Position numbers and translations under genes: made by a program. Shown here piece by piece: positions 55,812 to 64,000 of a DNA stretch of 64,000 bases. Below the pieces are notes generated by a model. It made no database searches and was not told the origin of the DNA. It saw nothing but the letters and a program-made list of their open reading frames with translations. The DNA comes from Bordetella genomosp. 10 (GTDB lineage: Bacteria; Pseudomonadota; Gammaproteobacteria; Burkholderiales; Burkholderiaceae_B): NCBI RefSeq assembly GCF_002261225.1, contig NZ_NEVM01000005.1, forward strand, positions 1,984,001 through 2,048,000, in the 5' to 3' direction. The stretch's first letter is position 1; each line of letters begins with the position of its first letter.

Positions 55812-56798
55812 CTACTCGACCTTCACGCCGGCTTGCCGCACGATGGCGGGCCATTTCTGCAGTTGACGGGCGATCTCCCGCTGGAATTCCTCGGGCGTGC
55901 CGCCGCCCACGATGAAGCCCAGGTCGACCAACTGCCTGGCCGTTTCGGGCTGGGCCAATACCGCGTCGGTCGCCTTGGAGAGCTGCTGCACGATGGCCGG
56001 CGGCGTGCCCGCCGGCGCCAGCAGGCCTTGCAAGTGGTCCGATTCGACGGCGGCGTATCCGGCCTCGGCGAAGGTCGGGATGTCGGGCGCGGCGGGCGAG
56101 CGCATGCGCGTCGTGATGGCCAGCGCGCGCACGGCGCCCGACTGCACCAGGGGCAAGGCCGCCGGCAGCGACGCCAAGCCCATCTGCACGTCCCCCGCGG
56201 CGACGGCCGCGACCGACGGCCCCGCGCCGTTGTAGGGGATGTGGGCCAGCGCCACGCCGGTGGTCAGGCGGAACAGCTCGCCCGCCAGGTGCTGCGCCGT
56301 GCCGATGCCCGGCGACGAGTAGTTGTAGGCGCCGGGCCGGGCTTTCATCTCGGCTACCAGCTCCCCGACGCTGCCGGCATGCTCCCTGGCATTCACGATC
56401 AGCAGGCTGGGCGCCGCGGCGAGGTAGGTAATCGGGGCGAAGCTTTTGATCGGGTCGTAGGGGATCGCGGCATACAGCCCCGGGTTGATCACCAGGCTGC
56501 TGCTGACGATGAGCAGGGTATAGCCGTCCGGCTGCGCGCGCGCCGCCGCGCCCATGGCGATGTTGCCGCCGGCGCCCGGCCGGTTCTCGACCACGACCGA
56601 CTCGCCCAGTCGCGCCGACAGCCCCTTGGCCAGAATGCGCGCCAGCGCGTCCGTGGAGCCGCCCGGCGCGAACGGCACCAGCAGGCGTATGGGCTTGGCC
56701 GGATAGGCGGGCGCCGCGACGGCGCGCGCCGCGTTCAGCAGGCTACACGCGGCGACAGCGAGCAGGCCTTTCAGGCAGGCGCGTTTCGATCGGAGCAT
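55812..56798 (-). CDS. Bug-family (TctC) periplasmic solute receptor
   Basis: A 328-residue receptor with signal peptide (about 1-27) and L-L-V-P-F-A-P-G-G-S-T-D near 38-49, plus I-P-Y-N-G-A-G-P in the pocket. GGGGAA lies 8 bases before the ATG. It sits between the racemase and the ABC permeases, so one operon encodes two unrelated periplasmic receptors, Bug type and NMT1 type. Confidence 0.87.
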   Translation of the reverse strand: MLRSKRACLKGLLAVAACSLLNAARAVAAPAYPAKPIRLLVPFAPGGSTDALARILAKGLSARLGESVVVENRPGAGGNIAMGAAARAQPDGYTLLIVSSSLVINPGLYAAIPYDPIKSFAPITYLAAAPSLLIVNAREHAGSVGELVAEMKARPGAYNYSSPGIGTAQHLAGELFRLTTGVALAHIPYNGAGPSVAAVAAGDVQMGLASLPAALPLVQSGAVRALAITTRMRSPAAPDIPTFAEAGYAAVESDHLQGLLAPAGTPPAIVQQLSKATDAVLAQPETARQLVDLGFIVGGGTPEEFQREIARQLQKWPAIVRQAGVKVE

Positions 56799-56845
56799 TG
56801 TGGCGATTCCCCATGATTTTCGACATGTCGTTTTATGCGCCGGTC

Positions 56846-57958
56846 TTACGCCGGCAAATAGATTCTCTTCACGCCACGGCCGATCTGCAAGGCCATGTCG
56901 ATCACCCGCGCCGCGCCCTGATGCCGCATGGCCTCCTGCGGCGCGATGGCCATGCCGCCCTGGGCCCCGATCAGCACCGCCTCGTCCCCGGGCTGCGCGT
57001 CGGGGACCTCGCTCAGGTCCAGGCGCAGATATTCCAGCGCGGCATTGCCCACGATGGGAACCCGGCGCCCGCGCACCAATGCACAGCCGGCATGGGCGCG
57101 ATGCACGCCGTCGCTATACCCGATGGGCAGCACGCCCACCCGCATGCCCGGCCGCATGGCGAACGGCGCCTCGTCCAGGAACGCATCGCGCTCGACCGTG
57201 CGCACGGCGATCAGCCGGCTCTTCAAGGCATGGAATGCCTGCGCCGCGTTGCCGCCCGCGGCGTCCACCTCGGAGAACAGCGCCGCGCCGGGGTCGACGG
57301 CGTCGAAGGCCATGCGCGAGCCCGCCATCCTCAGCACCTTGGAACTCGCCATGACCGTGCGGTGCCCGCGGATGCCCGCCTCGCGCAAACGCCTGGCCAG
57401 CTCGACCATACGCTCGTATTGCCAGTCCAGGCAGGCGGCGGCGCGCTCGCCGCCGCGCACATTGGGATGGGCGTTGACCACGGCCAGCCGCAGCATCGGG
57501 TGGGCGGCCACGCGCGCGACGAATCCGGCCGCCTCGGAATAGGGCACGCCGATGCGTTCGGGCCCGACGTCCACCTTGACCGCCACATCCAGCCGCCGGC
57601 TCGCGTGGCGGCACAGCGCCTGGAACGATGCTTCGTCATGGATCGTGGGCATGAACCCATGCGTCTCGTAGGCTCGCACGGCGTCCGCGTCATGGAGCAC
57701 GCCCGCATACAGCAGGATGGGCGCGTCGATGCCCGCCGCACGCATGGCGATCGCGTCGCTCACACAGGCGAGCGACAAGGCGTCGGCGCCATGCGCCAGG
57801 ACGGTGCGCGCCGCCGGCAGGACGCCATAGCCGTAGGCGTCGGATTTCAGCGTGGCGAAGAACATCACGCCCGGGCCGATCTGCGCGCGCACCCGCGCGG
57901 TGGCGCGGGCCACGGCGGACAAGTCGATCTCGAAGGTATTGGGGCGGTCCAGGCTCAT
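56846..57958 (-). CDS. Alanine racemase-like PLP enzyme
   Basis: A 370-residue fold-type III racemase. The PLP lysine is Lys38 in L-K-S-D-A-Y-G-Y-G (canonical K-A-N-A-Y-G-H-G), and the opposite catalytic Tyr281 lies in G-Y-S-D-G (canonical G-Y-G-D-G). Both catalytic residues are present but both motifs deviate, suggesting a substrate other than alanine. Its ATG overlaps the HyuB stop (ATGA). Together with HyuA/HyuB it could racemise the amino acid or precursor released by an ATP-dependent hydrolase. Confidence 0.85.
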   Translation of the reverse strand: MSLDRPNTFEIDLSAVARATARVRAQIGPGVMFFATLKSDAYGYGVLPAARTVLAHGADALSLACVSDAIAMRAAGIDAPILLYAGVLHDADAVRAYETHGFMPTIHDEASFQALCRHASRRLDVAVKVDVGPERIGVPYSEAAGFVARVAAHPMLRLAVVNAHPNVRGGERAAACLDWQYERMVELARRLREAGIRGHRTVMASSKVLRMAGSRMAFDAVDPGAALFSEVDAAGGNAAQAFHALKSRLIAVRTVERDAFLDEAPFAMRPGMRVGVLPIGYSDGVHRAHAGCALVRGRRVPIVGNAALEYLRLDLSEVPDAQPGDEAVLIGAQGGMAIAPQEAMRHQGAARVIDMALQIGRGVKRIYLPA

Positions 57959-59697
57959 GCCGCCTGCCCCTCGGGCAGGCGGGCCCGGTCCTGGCGCAGC
58001 GCCCGGGTTCCCGAAAGATCCAGGCTGCCGTCCGCGTTGATGACCACGCCATAGGCTTCCCGCGCATGCGCGGGGGTGATCTTGCCCTGCATCACATCCT
58101 CCATGACCGCGACCGGATCGCGCTCGGCCGGGTCGCCGTAGCCGCCGGAACCCGCCATTTCGGCGCGGAAGACATCGTTCTCCTGCATGACCCGGATGAA
58201 TTTCGAAGGCAGGGCCGCCTCGCCGCGCGTGCCGGGGTTGAGCCACGCGCGCGCCGCCGCCCCTTCCCCGCCGCCGTTCATGCCCCACGGCCGGGACTTG
58301 AAGCGGTCGGAACGCACCTGCACCACCACGTCGGAGCTCAGGAAACGGTACTGGCGCGCGATGCCCAGCGCCCCGCGGTACTTGCCGGCGCCGCCCGTGT
58401 CCGCCAGGAAAGCGTATTCCTCCACGCGTATGGGGTTCTCCGCCTCGATCAGTTCGACCGGGACGTTGGCCAGGTTGCTGATGCAGTTCGGCCCCGCGTC
58501 CTGGCCGTCGCGCAACGGGCCGCCGCCGTTGCCGGTCGTATTGTGGAACTCCAGGTGCAGGAAACGGCGGCCGTCGGCGCCATAACCCGACGCCGCGATG
58601 GCGAACTCCGAGCCGCCCGGGCACGCCGGCATCCGGCCGCCGGTCAGCTTGCCCAGCGCGCCGAGCACGATGGAACGGATGCGGAAGCCGATCTGCCCGC
58701 GCGAGCCCACCGCGGCGGGAAAGCGCGCGCTGACGATGCTGCCTTCCGGCGCGATCACCCGGATGGGCCGATAGAGGCCGGCGTTGTTCGGCACGGTCTC
58801 CCCGATCAGGGTACGGATGGCGGCATAGGCGCAGGACGCCGTGAAGACATAGTTGCTGTGCACGGCGCCGCCCTGCTGCGGCGGCGACTGGCTGAAGTCG
58901 CAGACGATTTCCTCGCCGCGCTTGGTCAGCTTCAGGTGTATCTTGAACGGCCCTTCGTGCACGCCGTCGTCGTCGTTCCATTCCTCGAACTCCACCTCAC
59001 CGTCGGGCAGGGCGGCGATGCTGGACCGGGTCAGTTCCTCGGCATAATCGATCAGGTTGGACATATAGCCGTCGAAGGCGTCGATCTCCCAGGCCCCCAG
59101 CAGCTTCTGCAGCTCCTTCTCGGCCTGGTCCAGGGCGGCAAGCTGGGCCTTCAGGTCGCCCAGCACCCGTTCGGGCACGCGGCTGTTGAACTCGATCATG
59201 CGCAGCATCGGCCGGCTCGGGCGCCCCGCCTCCACCAGTTTGACGGGTGGAATGCGCAGGCCTTCCTCGAAGATCTCGTTGCTGTCGGCGGCATTGCCGC
59301 CGGGCACCCGGCCGCCGAGGTCGGTGTGATGCAGGATGAGGCCGACGAAGGCGATGCGGCGGCCGTTGGCATAGACGGGCTTGAACGTGAAGATGTCATT
59401 CAGGTGGCTGCAGCCCGAGTACGGATCGTTGCTGGCGAGCACGTCGCCCGGCTGGATGTCGTCGCCGAAATAGTCCAGGCAGCCCTTGAGCGCCGGCATG
59501 ATCGCGCCCAGGTGCACCGGCACGGCCATGCCTTGCGCGACCAGCCGGCCTTGGCCGTCGCAGATCGCGGCGGAGAAATCCATGCTGTTCTTCACGTTGG
59601 CCGAACGCGCCGTGCGCACGACCATGACCAGCGCGTTGTCCGCGATGGTGACCAGGGCATTCTTCAGCAATTCACGCTTGATGGGATCGATTTTCAT
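57955..59697 (-). CDS. Hydantoinase B/oxoprolinase-family subunit (HyuB)
   Basis: A 580-residue HyuB-family protein with N-D-P-Y-S-G-C-S-H-L-N-D near 88-99, the conserved H-H-T-D-L-G-G, and C-terminal G-S-G-G-Y-G-D-P. It forms an ATP-dependent hydrolase or carboxylase with HyuA encoded 32 bases upstream. It differs substantially from the 540-residue HyuB at 40751, so the window has two separate Hyu systems, here in A-B order rather than B-A. Confidence 0.88.
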   Translation of the reverse strand: MKIDPIKRELLKNALVTIADNALVMVVRTARSANVKNSMDFSAAICDGQGRLVAQGMAVPVHLGAIMPALKGCLDYFGDDIQPGDVLASNDPYSGCSHLNDIFTFKPVYANGRRIAFVGLILHHTDLGGRVPGGNAADSNEIFEEGLRIPPVKLVEAGRPSRPMLRMIEFNSRVPERVLGDLKAQLAALDQAEKELQKLLGAWEIDAFDGYMSNLIDYAEELTRSSIAALPDGEVEFEEWNDDDGVHEGPFKIHLKLTKRGEEIVCDFSQSPPQQGGAVHSNYVFTASCAYAAIRTLIGETVPNNAGLYRPIRVIAPEGSIVSARFPAAVGSRGQIGFRIRSIVLGALGKLTGGRMPACPGGSEFAIAASGYGADGRRFLHLEFHNTTGNGGGPLRDGQDAGPNCISNLANVPVELIEAENPIRVEEYAFLADTGGAGKYRGALGIARQYRFLSSDVVVQVRSDRFKSRPWGMNGGGEGAAARAWLNPGTRGEAALPSKFIRVMQENDVFRAEMAGSGGYGDPAERDPVAVMEDVMQGKITPAHAREAYGVVINADGSLDLSGTRALRQDRARLPEGQAA

Positions 59698-59729
59698 CGT
59701 GGTTCTCGGATCTCTTGCAGCCGGCGCGC

Positions 59730-61826
59730 TCAGCGCTCCAGCACGATATTGTTGACGGCGTCGAGCCGGGCCGACCAGCCGGGCCGCACGACCGAGGTCG
59801 TGTCGTATTCCTCGATGATGACGGGGCCCTGGAGGGTCTTTCCGGCGAGGTCGGCGCGCGTCGCCACCGGCGTGCGCATCCAGCCGTGCTCGGGACCGAA
59901 ATAAGCCTCCCGCGCCTGGGCCGGCGCGCGCCGCTCGCCCTCGCGCCGCAGGCTGGCGGGCATGCGCTGGGCCGCAGCGATGCCGCGGCACACGGCCTTG
60001 ATCGACACGAACTGCAAGGGCTCTCCCGGCGATACGTAGCCGAACGTGCGCTGGTGCTCGGCCTCGAACCGGCGCAGCACCTCGGGCAGCGTCCCGTCAT
60101 CGGCCCGCACGCCGGGCAGGGTTACCGAGAGCGGCGAGGTCTGGCCTGCATATTTCACATCCGCCCGGATCTCGATGCTGCGCTGCTCGGGGCGGCCATA
60201 GCCCTCCGAAGCCAGCAGGCTCTCCCCCTCGTTCGCCAGGGCGTCGATGGCCTCCTGCAGGGCCGGTGCGTCCACGTCGGCGAAGCGCCGGTAAAAGGCC
60301 CCGACCAATTGATGCTCCACATCGGCGAACAACATGCCCAGCGCGCTGAACAGGCCGGCCACCGGCGGGATCACGCAGCGGTTCATGCCCGCCGACTCCG
60401 CCAGCGTGGCCGCGTGCACCGGGCCGTTGCCGCCGATCGCGAACAGGGCGAACTGCGACGGATCCATGCCCTTCTCCGATGACACGCCACGCAAGGCGCG
60501 CAGCATCGTCGCATTGGCGATCAAGTGGATGCCGTAGGCAGCCTGCTCCAGGCTCACGTCCAGCCGCTGCGCCAGCTCGGCGATGGCCGCGCGGGCCTTG
60601 TCGTAGGCCAGGCTCAGTTCGCCGCCGACCAGGGCGCCGGGGTTCAGGTAGCCCAGGATCAGGTTGGCGTCGGTCACGGTAGGCTGCTTGCCGCCGCGGT
60701 CGTAGCAAATCGGCCCCGGCGCCGCGCCCGCGCTGCGCGGCCCCACCTGGATGCCGCCAGCGGCATCCAGCGCGGCGATGCTGCCGCCGCCCGCGCCGAC
60801 TTCGGCGATGTCGATGGTCGGCACCTGCACCGGGAAGCCGCCGCCCTTGACCATGCGCTGGCCTAGCGCCGCCCCGCCGCCCACCTCGGTTTCCGGGCAC
60901 AGCATGAACTGGTTGTCGACGATGATCGTGGCCTTGGCGGTCGTGCCGCCCATGTCGAACACGATGGTGTCGCCCAGGCCCGCGCGCTCGGCCATGCGCT
61001 GGCCGCCCAGCACGCCCGCCGCGGGCCCCGATTCGATGATGTAGATCGGCCGCTGCGCCACCACCGCGCCGGGCGCCATGCCGCCGCTCGATTGCATGAT
61101 GCCCAGCGGCGCGCGGATCTCCATGCGGTCCAGCCGCGACTGTAGCGCGTCGACATAGCGCTCCACGACCGGCCGCACATAGGCGTTGACCACCGTCGTG
61201 CTCGTGCGCTCGTATTCGCCGATCTGCGGCAGCAGGGCCGTCGAGGCGGAAACGGCGACGCCGGGCAGCCGCCTGGACAAGTACTCCAGCGCATGGCGCT
61301 CGTTTTGCGGATTGGCATAGGCGTTGATGAAGGCCACCGCGACCGCCTCCGCGCCTTCCTGCTCGATGGCCCGGGCCACGTCTTCCAGGTCCTGCTCCCG
61401 CACCGCGGCCAGCACCGCGCCGTCGGCCGCCGTGCGCTCCTCGACCTCGAAGCGCAGGCGGCGCTCGATCAGCGGCTCCGGCTTGCGAAATTCGATGTCG
61501 TAGAGCCGCGGCGTGCGAAACCGGCCGAGCTCCAGCACATCGCGAAAACCCTTGGTCGTCACCAGCGCGGCCCTGACGCCCTTGCGCTCGATGATGGTAT
61601 TGGTCGCCACGGTGGTGGCATGCGCGAATTCCCGTATCGACGCCGGCGACATCTTCAGCTCGTCGAGCAGCGCGCGGACGCCGTCCTCGATCGCCTCGCT
61701 GTAGTCGTGCGGCGTGGACAGCACCTTCTTGCTGTATATCGTTCCTGCGCCGTCGACCAGCACGATATCGGTGAACGTGCCGCCGATATCCACCCCCATT
61801 CTGCACTGCATATCCGTACCGTTCAT
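59730..61826 (-). CDS. Hydantoinase A/oxoprolinase-family subunit (HyuA)
   Basis: A 698-residue HyuA-family ATPase. The phosphate-binding M-G-V-D-I-G-G-T-F-T-D near 10-20 and V-F-D-M-G-G-T-T-A-K near 290 mark the ASKHA fold. ATG 61826 is the first suitable start after the divergent LysR; ATG 61811 is also possible, and neither has a strong ribosome-binding site. It is the first gene of the nine-gene operon down to the PrpD-family gene. Confidence 0.88.
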   Translation of the reverse strand: MNGTDMQCRMGVDIGGTFTDIVLVDGAGTIYSKKVLSTPHDYSEAIEDGVRALLDELKMSPASIREFAHATTVATNTIIERKGVRAALVTTKGFRDVLELGRFRTPRLYDIEFRKPEPLIERRLRFEVEERTAADGAVLAAVREQDLEDVARAIEQEGAEAVAVAFINAYANPQNERHALEYLSRRLPGVAVSASTALLPQIGEYERTSTTVVNAYVRPVVERYVDALQSRLDRMEIRAPLGIMQSSGGMAPGAVVAQRPIYIIESGPAAGVLGGQRMAERAGLGDTIVFDMGGTTAKATIIVDNQFMLCPETEVGGGAALGQRMVKGGGFPVQVPTIDIAEVGAGGGSIAALDAAGGIQVGPRSAGAAPGPICYDRGGKQPTVTDANLILGYLNPGALVGGELSLAYDKARAAIAELAQRLDVSLEQAAYGIHLIANATMLRALRGVSSEKGMDPSQFALFAIGGNGPVHAATLAESAGMNRCVIPPVAGLFSALGMLFADVEHQLVGAFYRRFADVDAPALQEAIDALANEGESLLASEGYGRPEQRSIEIRADVKYAGQTSPLSVTLPGVRADDGTLPEVLRRFEAEHQRTFGYVSPGEPLQFVSIKAVCRGIAAAQRMPASLRREGERRAPAQAREAYFGPEHGWMRTPVATRADLAGKTLQGPVIIEEYDTTSVVRPGWSARLDAVNNIVLER

Positions 61827-61923
61827 GTCCAAGCGCTGCTCCAGGGTCGCCTCAGGCTGATGATCATGAAGGCACTCTAAGTATCGGGACGGGGGCCGAC
61901 AAACGAATTGTTTGCGCCTTATG

Positions 61924-61944
61924 CATGCATTAGACTCATGCATG
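61924..61944. promoter_or_regulatory. Dyad CATGCAT-N7-ATGCATG at the LysR start
   Basis: Perfect 7-bp arms (61924-61930, 61938-61944) lie in the HyuA/LysR divergent gap and overlap the candidate start codons of the LysR gene. The position suits autorepression by the LysR protein with activation of the divergent operon. Confidence 0.55.
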
Positions 61945-62913
61945 ATGAAACGCGCCCTCCCTCCCCTCCTCGCCGTCCGCGCCTTCGAGGCCGCGGCCCG
62001 GCACATGAGTTTTTCTCGCGCCGCCGACGAGCTGAACGTGACGCAGAGCGCCGTCAGTCGCCAGATCAAGGTCCTGGAAGATTTCCTCGGGCAGGCGCTA
62101 TTCGTGCGGATGACGCGGCGCGTCGAGCTCACGCCGTATGGACACACCTTCCATGCCGCCGCCACGGCGGGGCTGGATATCATCGCCAAGGCCACGGCCC
62201 AGGCCCGCCCGCAGGCCCGCTCGCTCTTGAAGATCAGCCTGCCCCAGTCGCTGGCCAGCCTGTGGCTGATGCCGCGCCTGTCGTCGTTCACCGAGACGTA
62301 CCCGCACATCGACGTCCGTGTCTTCACGTCCATGCATCCCGCCGATTTCGCCCACGAAGACATCGATGTCGCCATCCGGCTGGGCCGGCTGCCGGGCAAG
62401 CGCTACACGCGCCTCCAGCCGCGCGTCCCGCATGAGCTCGTGCGGGACTGGCAAGGCGTCAGCGCCTTCTATCTGTGGGACGAGGTGCTGACGCCGGTAT
62501 TGAGCCGCAAGCTGTTGAGCCAGAGCGCACCGCTGCGCACGCCGGCGGACCTGCAACACTACAAACTGCTGCACGTCGCCCTGCGCCCGGATGCCTGGAC
62601 GGACTGGTTCCGCACCCAGGGCGTGGCCTACCGGGGCGGCGACTCCATGGAGTTCGGCCATTTCTTCATGACGCTGGAAGCGACCCGGCGCTGCAGCGGC
62701 GTGGCCCTGGCGCCCAAGCTCTTCATCGACCACATGGAAAGCCACGACGAGCTGGTCTGCCCATTTCCCTCGGAAATCAAGAGCGCGGGGGAATACTATT
62801 TCCTCTGCCGGGAAAGCCAGGCGAACGAGAAGAATATCCGCCTGTTCCGCAAATGGCTGCTGGCCCAGGGCGACCAGCACCGCAGCGAAACCGCCTCGCG
62901 GTCCGGCGGCTGA
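61942..62913 (+). CDS. LysR-family regulator, GcvA-like
   Basis: A 323-residue LysR protein with P-P-L-L-A-V-R-A-F-E-A-A-A-R-H-M-S-F-S at the N-terminus and recognition helix V-T-Q-S-A-V-S-R-Q-I-K, the GcvA pattern. Starts at 61942 or 61945 are equally likely; ATG 61921 would place the dyad inside the gene. It is divergent from the HyuA operon, its likely target. Confidence 0.87.
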   Translation: MMKRALPPLLAVRAFEAAARHMSFSRAADELNVTQSAVSRQIKVLEDFLGQALFVRMTRRVELTPYGHTFHAAATAGLDIIAKATAQARPQARSLLKISLPQSLASLWLMPRLSSFTETYPHIDVRVFTSMHPADFAHEDIDVAIRLGRLPGKRYTRLQPRVPHELVRDWQGVSAFYLWDEVLTPVLSRKLLSQSAPLRTPADLQHYKLLHVALRPDAWTDWFRTQGVAYRGGDSMEFGHFFMTLEATRRCSGVALAPKLFIDHMESHDELVCPFPSEIKSAGEYYFLCRESQANEKNIRLFRKWLLAQGDQHRSETASRSGG

Positions 62914-63001
62914 ACGCCACATGCCGGCAACCCTGCTCCCGATCCTGTATTCCTTCAGGCGCTGCCGCCCGGCGCCGCCCAAGGGCTATGGGCCTTGAAC
63001 T

Positions 63002-63235
63002 TCATGCCTGGCCGGCCGCCTGGACGACGATGCGCACGTTGCCGCAGGTCACCGCCTGGCCGGCCCGGATCTTCGCCGTCTTGCGCGTCTCCACCGCGCC
63101 GTCCACGCGCACCATGCCATCCGCCACCATGGCCTTGCCCGCCCCACCGCTGTCGCTGATGCCGGTGACCTTGAGCAACTGGTTCACTTCGATGTAGGAC
63201 GCGCCGGGCGCGAGTTCGAATTCTATGGTTTGCAT
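63002..63235 (-). CDS. S4-domain RNA-binding protein (YbcJ-like)
   Basis: A 77-residue protein consisting of a single S4 domain: I-E-V-N-Q-L-L-K-V-T-G near 15-25, then G-M-V-R-V-D-G-A-V-E-T-R-K-T-A-K-I. Similar small S4 proteins bind structured RNA, and YbcJ-type members are thought to act on ribosomes or tRNA. It has no operon partner here. Confidence 0.84.
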   Translation of the reverse strand: MQTIEFELAPGASYIEVNQLLKVTGISDSGGAGKAMVADGMVRVDGAVETRKTAKIRAGQAVTCGNVRIVVQAAGQA

Positions 63236-63392
63236 GAAGAGGTGCGAGGGAAAAAGCCGGAATGCGGAAGGGCGTAGGAAAGGACGTAGTTTACGCGCGC
63301 GGGCGCACCGGGGCGGCAAGCCTCGGCACCCGCGCTGAAGCCGCTCCTGCCCGGCCGCGAGCGAAAAGGCCGGGCCCCGCGCGTTCCGGCGC

Positions 63393-63620
63393 TCACGCGA
63401 GATCGACCGGGCCCGCGGGCGTCCCCTTGCGCTCATCGATATCCGCCTTCGCCGGCGCGGCGTCGTCTTTTTCGGAAGGACCCTCCTCGGCGGGAGGAGC
63501 ATCCTCCCCCGCGGGATAGACGTCGGGATCTTCCGGCAGCGGGTCGGGCTTCATGCCGGGGACGATAGGATCAGTACCCAGTACATCGGGATTGTCGGTT
63601 TTGCCAGGTTGCGTAGCCAT
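63393..63620 (-). CDS. Small acidic, proline-rich hypothetical protein
   Basis: A 75-residue protein rich in Asp, Glu, Pro and Ala, with no hydrophobic segment, expected to be disordered. GGGAG lies 6 bases before the ATG, supporting expression. I do not recognise a family. It is followed by the S4 gene on the same strand after 157 bases. Confidence 0.6.
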   Translation of the reverse strand: MATQPGKTDNPDVLGTDPIVPGMKPDPLPEDPDVYPAGEDAPPAEEGPSEKDDAAPAKADIDERKGTPAGPVDLA

Positions 63621-63736
63621 GGTGCTCTCCCTTGCGCCGCGAAAGGCGGCGTTTCAGGCAGATAAGCGCAAAGGCGATGCCCGGCGGAAATCCCGCGTTG
63701 AAATCCCGCATGGAAATCCTGCGCGGGATGCCCTGC

Positions 63737-64000
63737 TTACTCGCTTCGCGGCGCCATCGGGTAGTCGTTTTCCGGCGCCATCGCGGCGTCCGGCCGCAAC
63801 CAGAAACGCTCCCGCTTGTGCTCTTCATCGAAATGGCTGGCCGAAGGCTTGAGCAGGTCGCTGCGCGTGACGATGCCCAGCAGGCGCCGGCCGGCCAGGT
63901 CCTGGACCACGGCCACGCGCTCCAGGCCGCGCGAGGCCAGCCGCGTGGCGACCTGGCGGCAGGTTTCCTGCGGCAAGGCCAGCGCGAGATCGCGCGGCTC
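63737..64000 (-). CDS. CBS-domain C-terminus, probably of a ClC-family chloride channel (partial)
   Basis: The frame is open to the window edge and ends at 63737, giving 87 residues. It holds the second half of a CBS domain (E-R-V-A-V-V-Q-D...L-G-I-V-T-R-S-D-L-L-K-P) followed by H-F-D-E-E-H-K-R-E-R-F-W. That tail after the last CBS domain is, from memory, usual in ClC channels of Burkholderiales. The membrane domain lies outside the window, so the channel assignment is inference. Confidence 0.6.
   Translation of the reverse strand, partial: EPRDLALALPQETCRQVATRLASRGLERVAVVQDLAGRRLLGIVTRSDLLKPSASHFDEEHKRERFWLRPDAAMAPENDYPMAPRSE

Noticed and set aside
61827..62399. Extension of HyuA upstream through the LysR gene
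   Set aside because: The HyuA family motif starts near 61797 and the extension is antisense to a clear LysR gene.
1..64000. CRISPR array, insertion sequence or prophage
   Set aside because: No regularly spaced repeats, transposase, integrase or phage structural genes were found on either strand.

Overview
The window is GC-rich, with no phage, insertion sequence or CRISPR array. It looks like a chromosome of the Alcaligenaceae (Betaproteobacteria), most likely Bordetella or Achromobacter. Evidence: five complete and one partial Bug (TctC-type) solute receptors with no TctA/TctB membrane partners, many LysR regulators each beside a small catabolic operon, several CaiB/BaiF CoA-transferases, two FNR proteins, and an intergenic GC-rich repeat (2046..2126) of a kind I recall from these genera. 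Genus assignment is inference.

Layout. 1-2,700: tail of a Bug receptor, an SDR/DoxX-like protein with a DUF2269 partner, and a GbsR/MarR regulator with a matched pair of palindromic operators. 2,814-13,878: an amino-acid or opine-type catabolic locus. The minus strand encodes a three-part FAD/[2Fe-2S] dehydrogenase (HcnABC/opine-oxidase type), an Asp/Glu-racemase homologue and a polar amino-acid ABC transporter. The plus strand encodes an odd ureohydrolase lacking a metal-ligand His, a second polar amino-acid ABC transporter and an IclR regulator. 13,943-24,547: an FAH-family hydrolase, LysR regulators, a CoA-transferase/crotonase pair, a Bug receptor with an FMN hydroxyacid oxidase, and a TauD-Bug-GntR operon behind a perfect 30-bp palindrome. 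24,548-26,522: a small secreted protein, a decayed stretch resembling an acyl-CoA ligase N-terminus, and a DUF1345 membrane protein.

26,537-33,654: a CoA-transferase/acyl-CoA dehydrogenase/MaoC-hydratase operon and a split TPP-dependent decarboxylase with an aldehyde dehydrogenase, each with its LysR. 34,801-39,636: a low-oxygen/stress island (CBS protein, FNR-like regulator, BON-UspA-BON operon, zinc alcohol dehydrogenase) with two FNR-type boxes. 39,680-49,539: LysR plus an operon of hydantoinase/oxoprolinase B and A, two Bug receptors, CoA-transferase, class II aldolase and crotonase. 49,610-50,863: FNR, a candidate structured RNA, tRNA-Cys and a terminator.

50,910-62,913: a long minus-strand operon (HyuA, HyuB, alanine-racemase-like, Bug receptor, NMT1/tauT-like ABC transporter, MmgE/PrpD) with a divergent LysR. 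The right end holds an S4 RNA-binding protein, a small acidic protein and the CBS tail of a probable ClC chloride channel.

Overall this is a modular catabolic region for organic acids and amino-acid derivatives: a regulator, a dedicated solute receptor or ABC transporter, and two to five enzymes per module. The least ordinary items are the ureohydrolase with two altered active-site positions, the hydantoinase/racemase/PrpD operon with two kinds of solute receptor, the structured RNA candidate before tRNA-Cys, and the matched GbsR operators.
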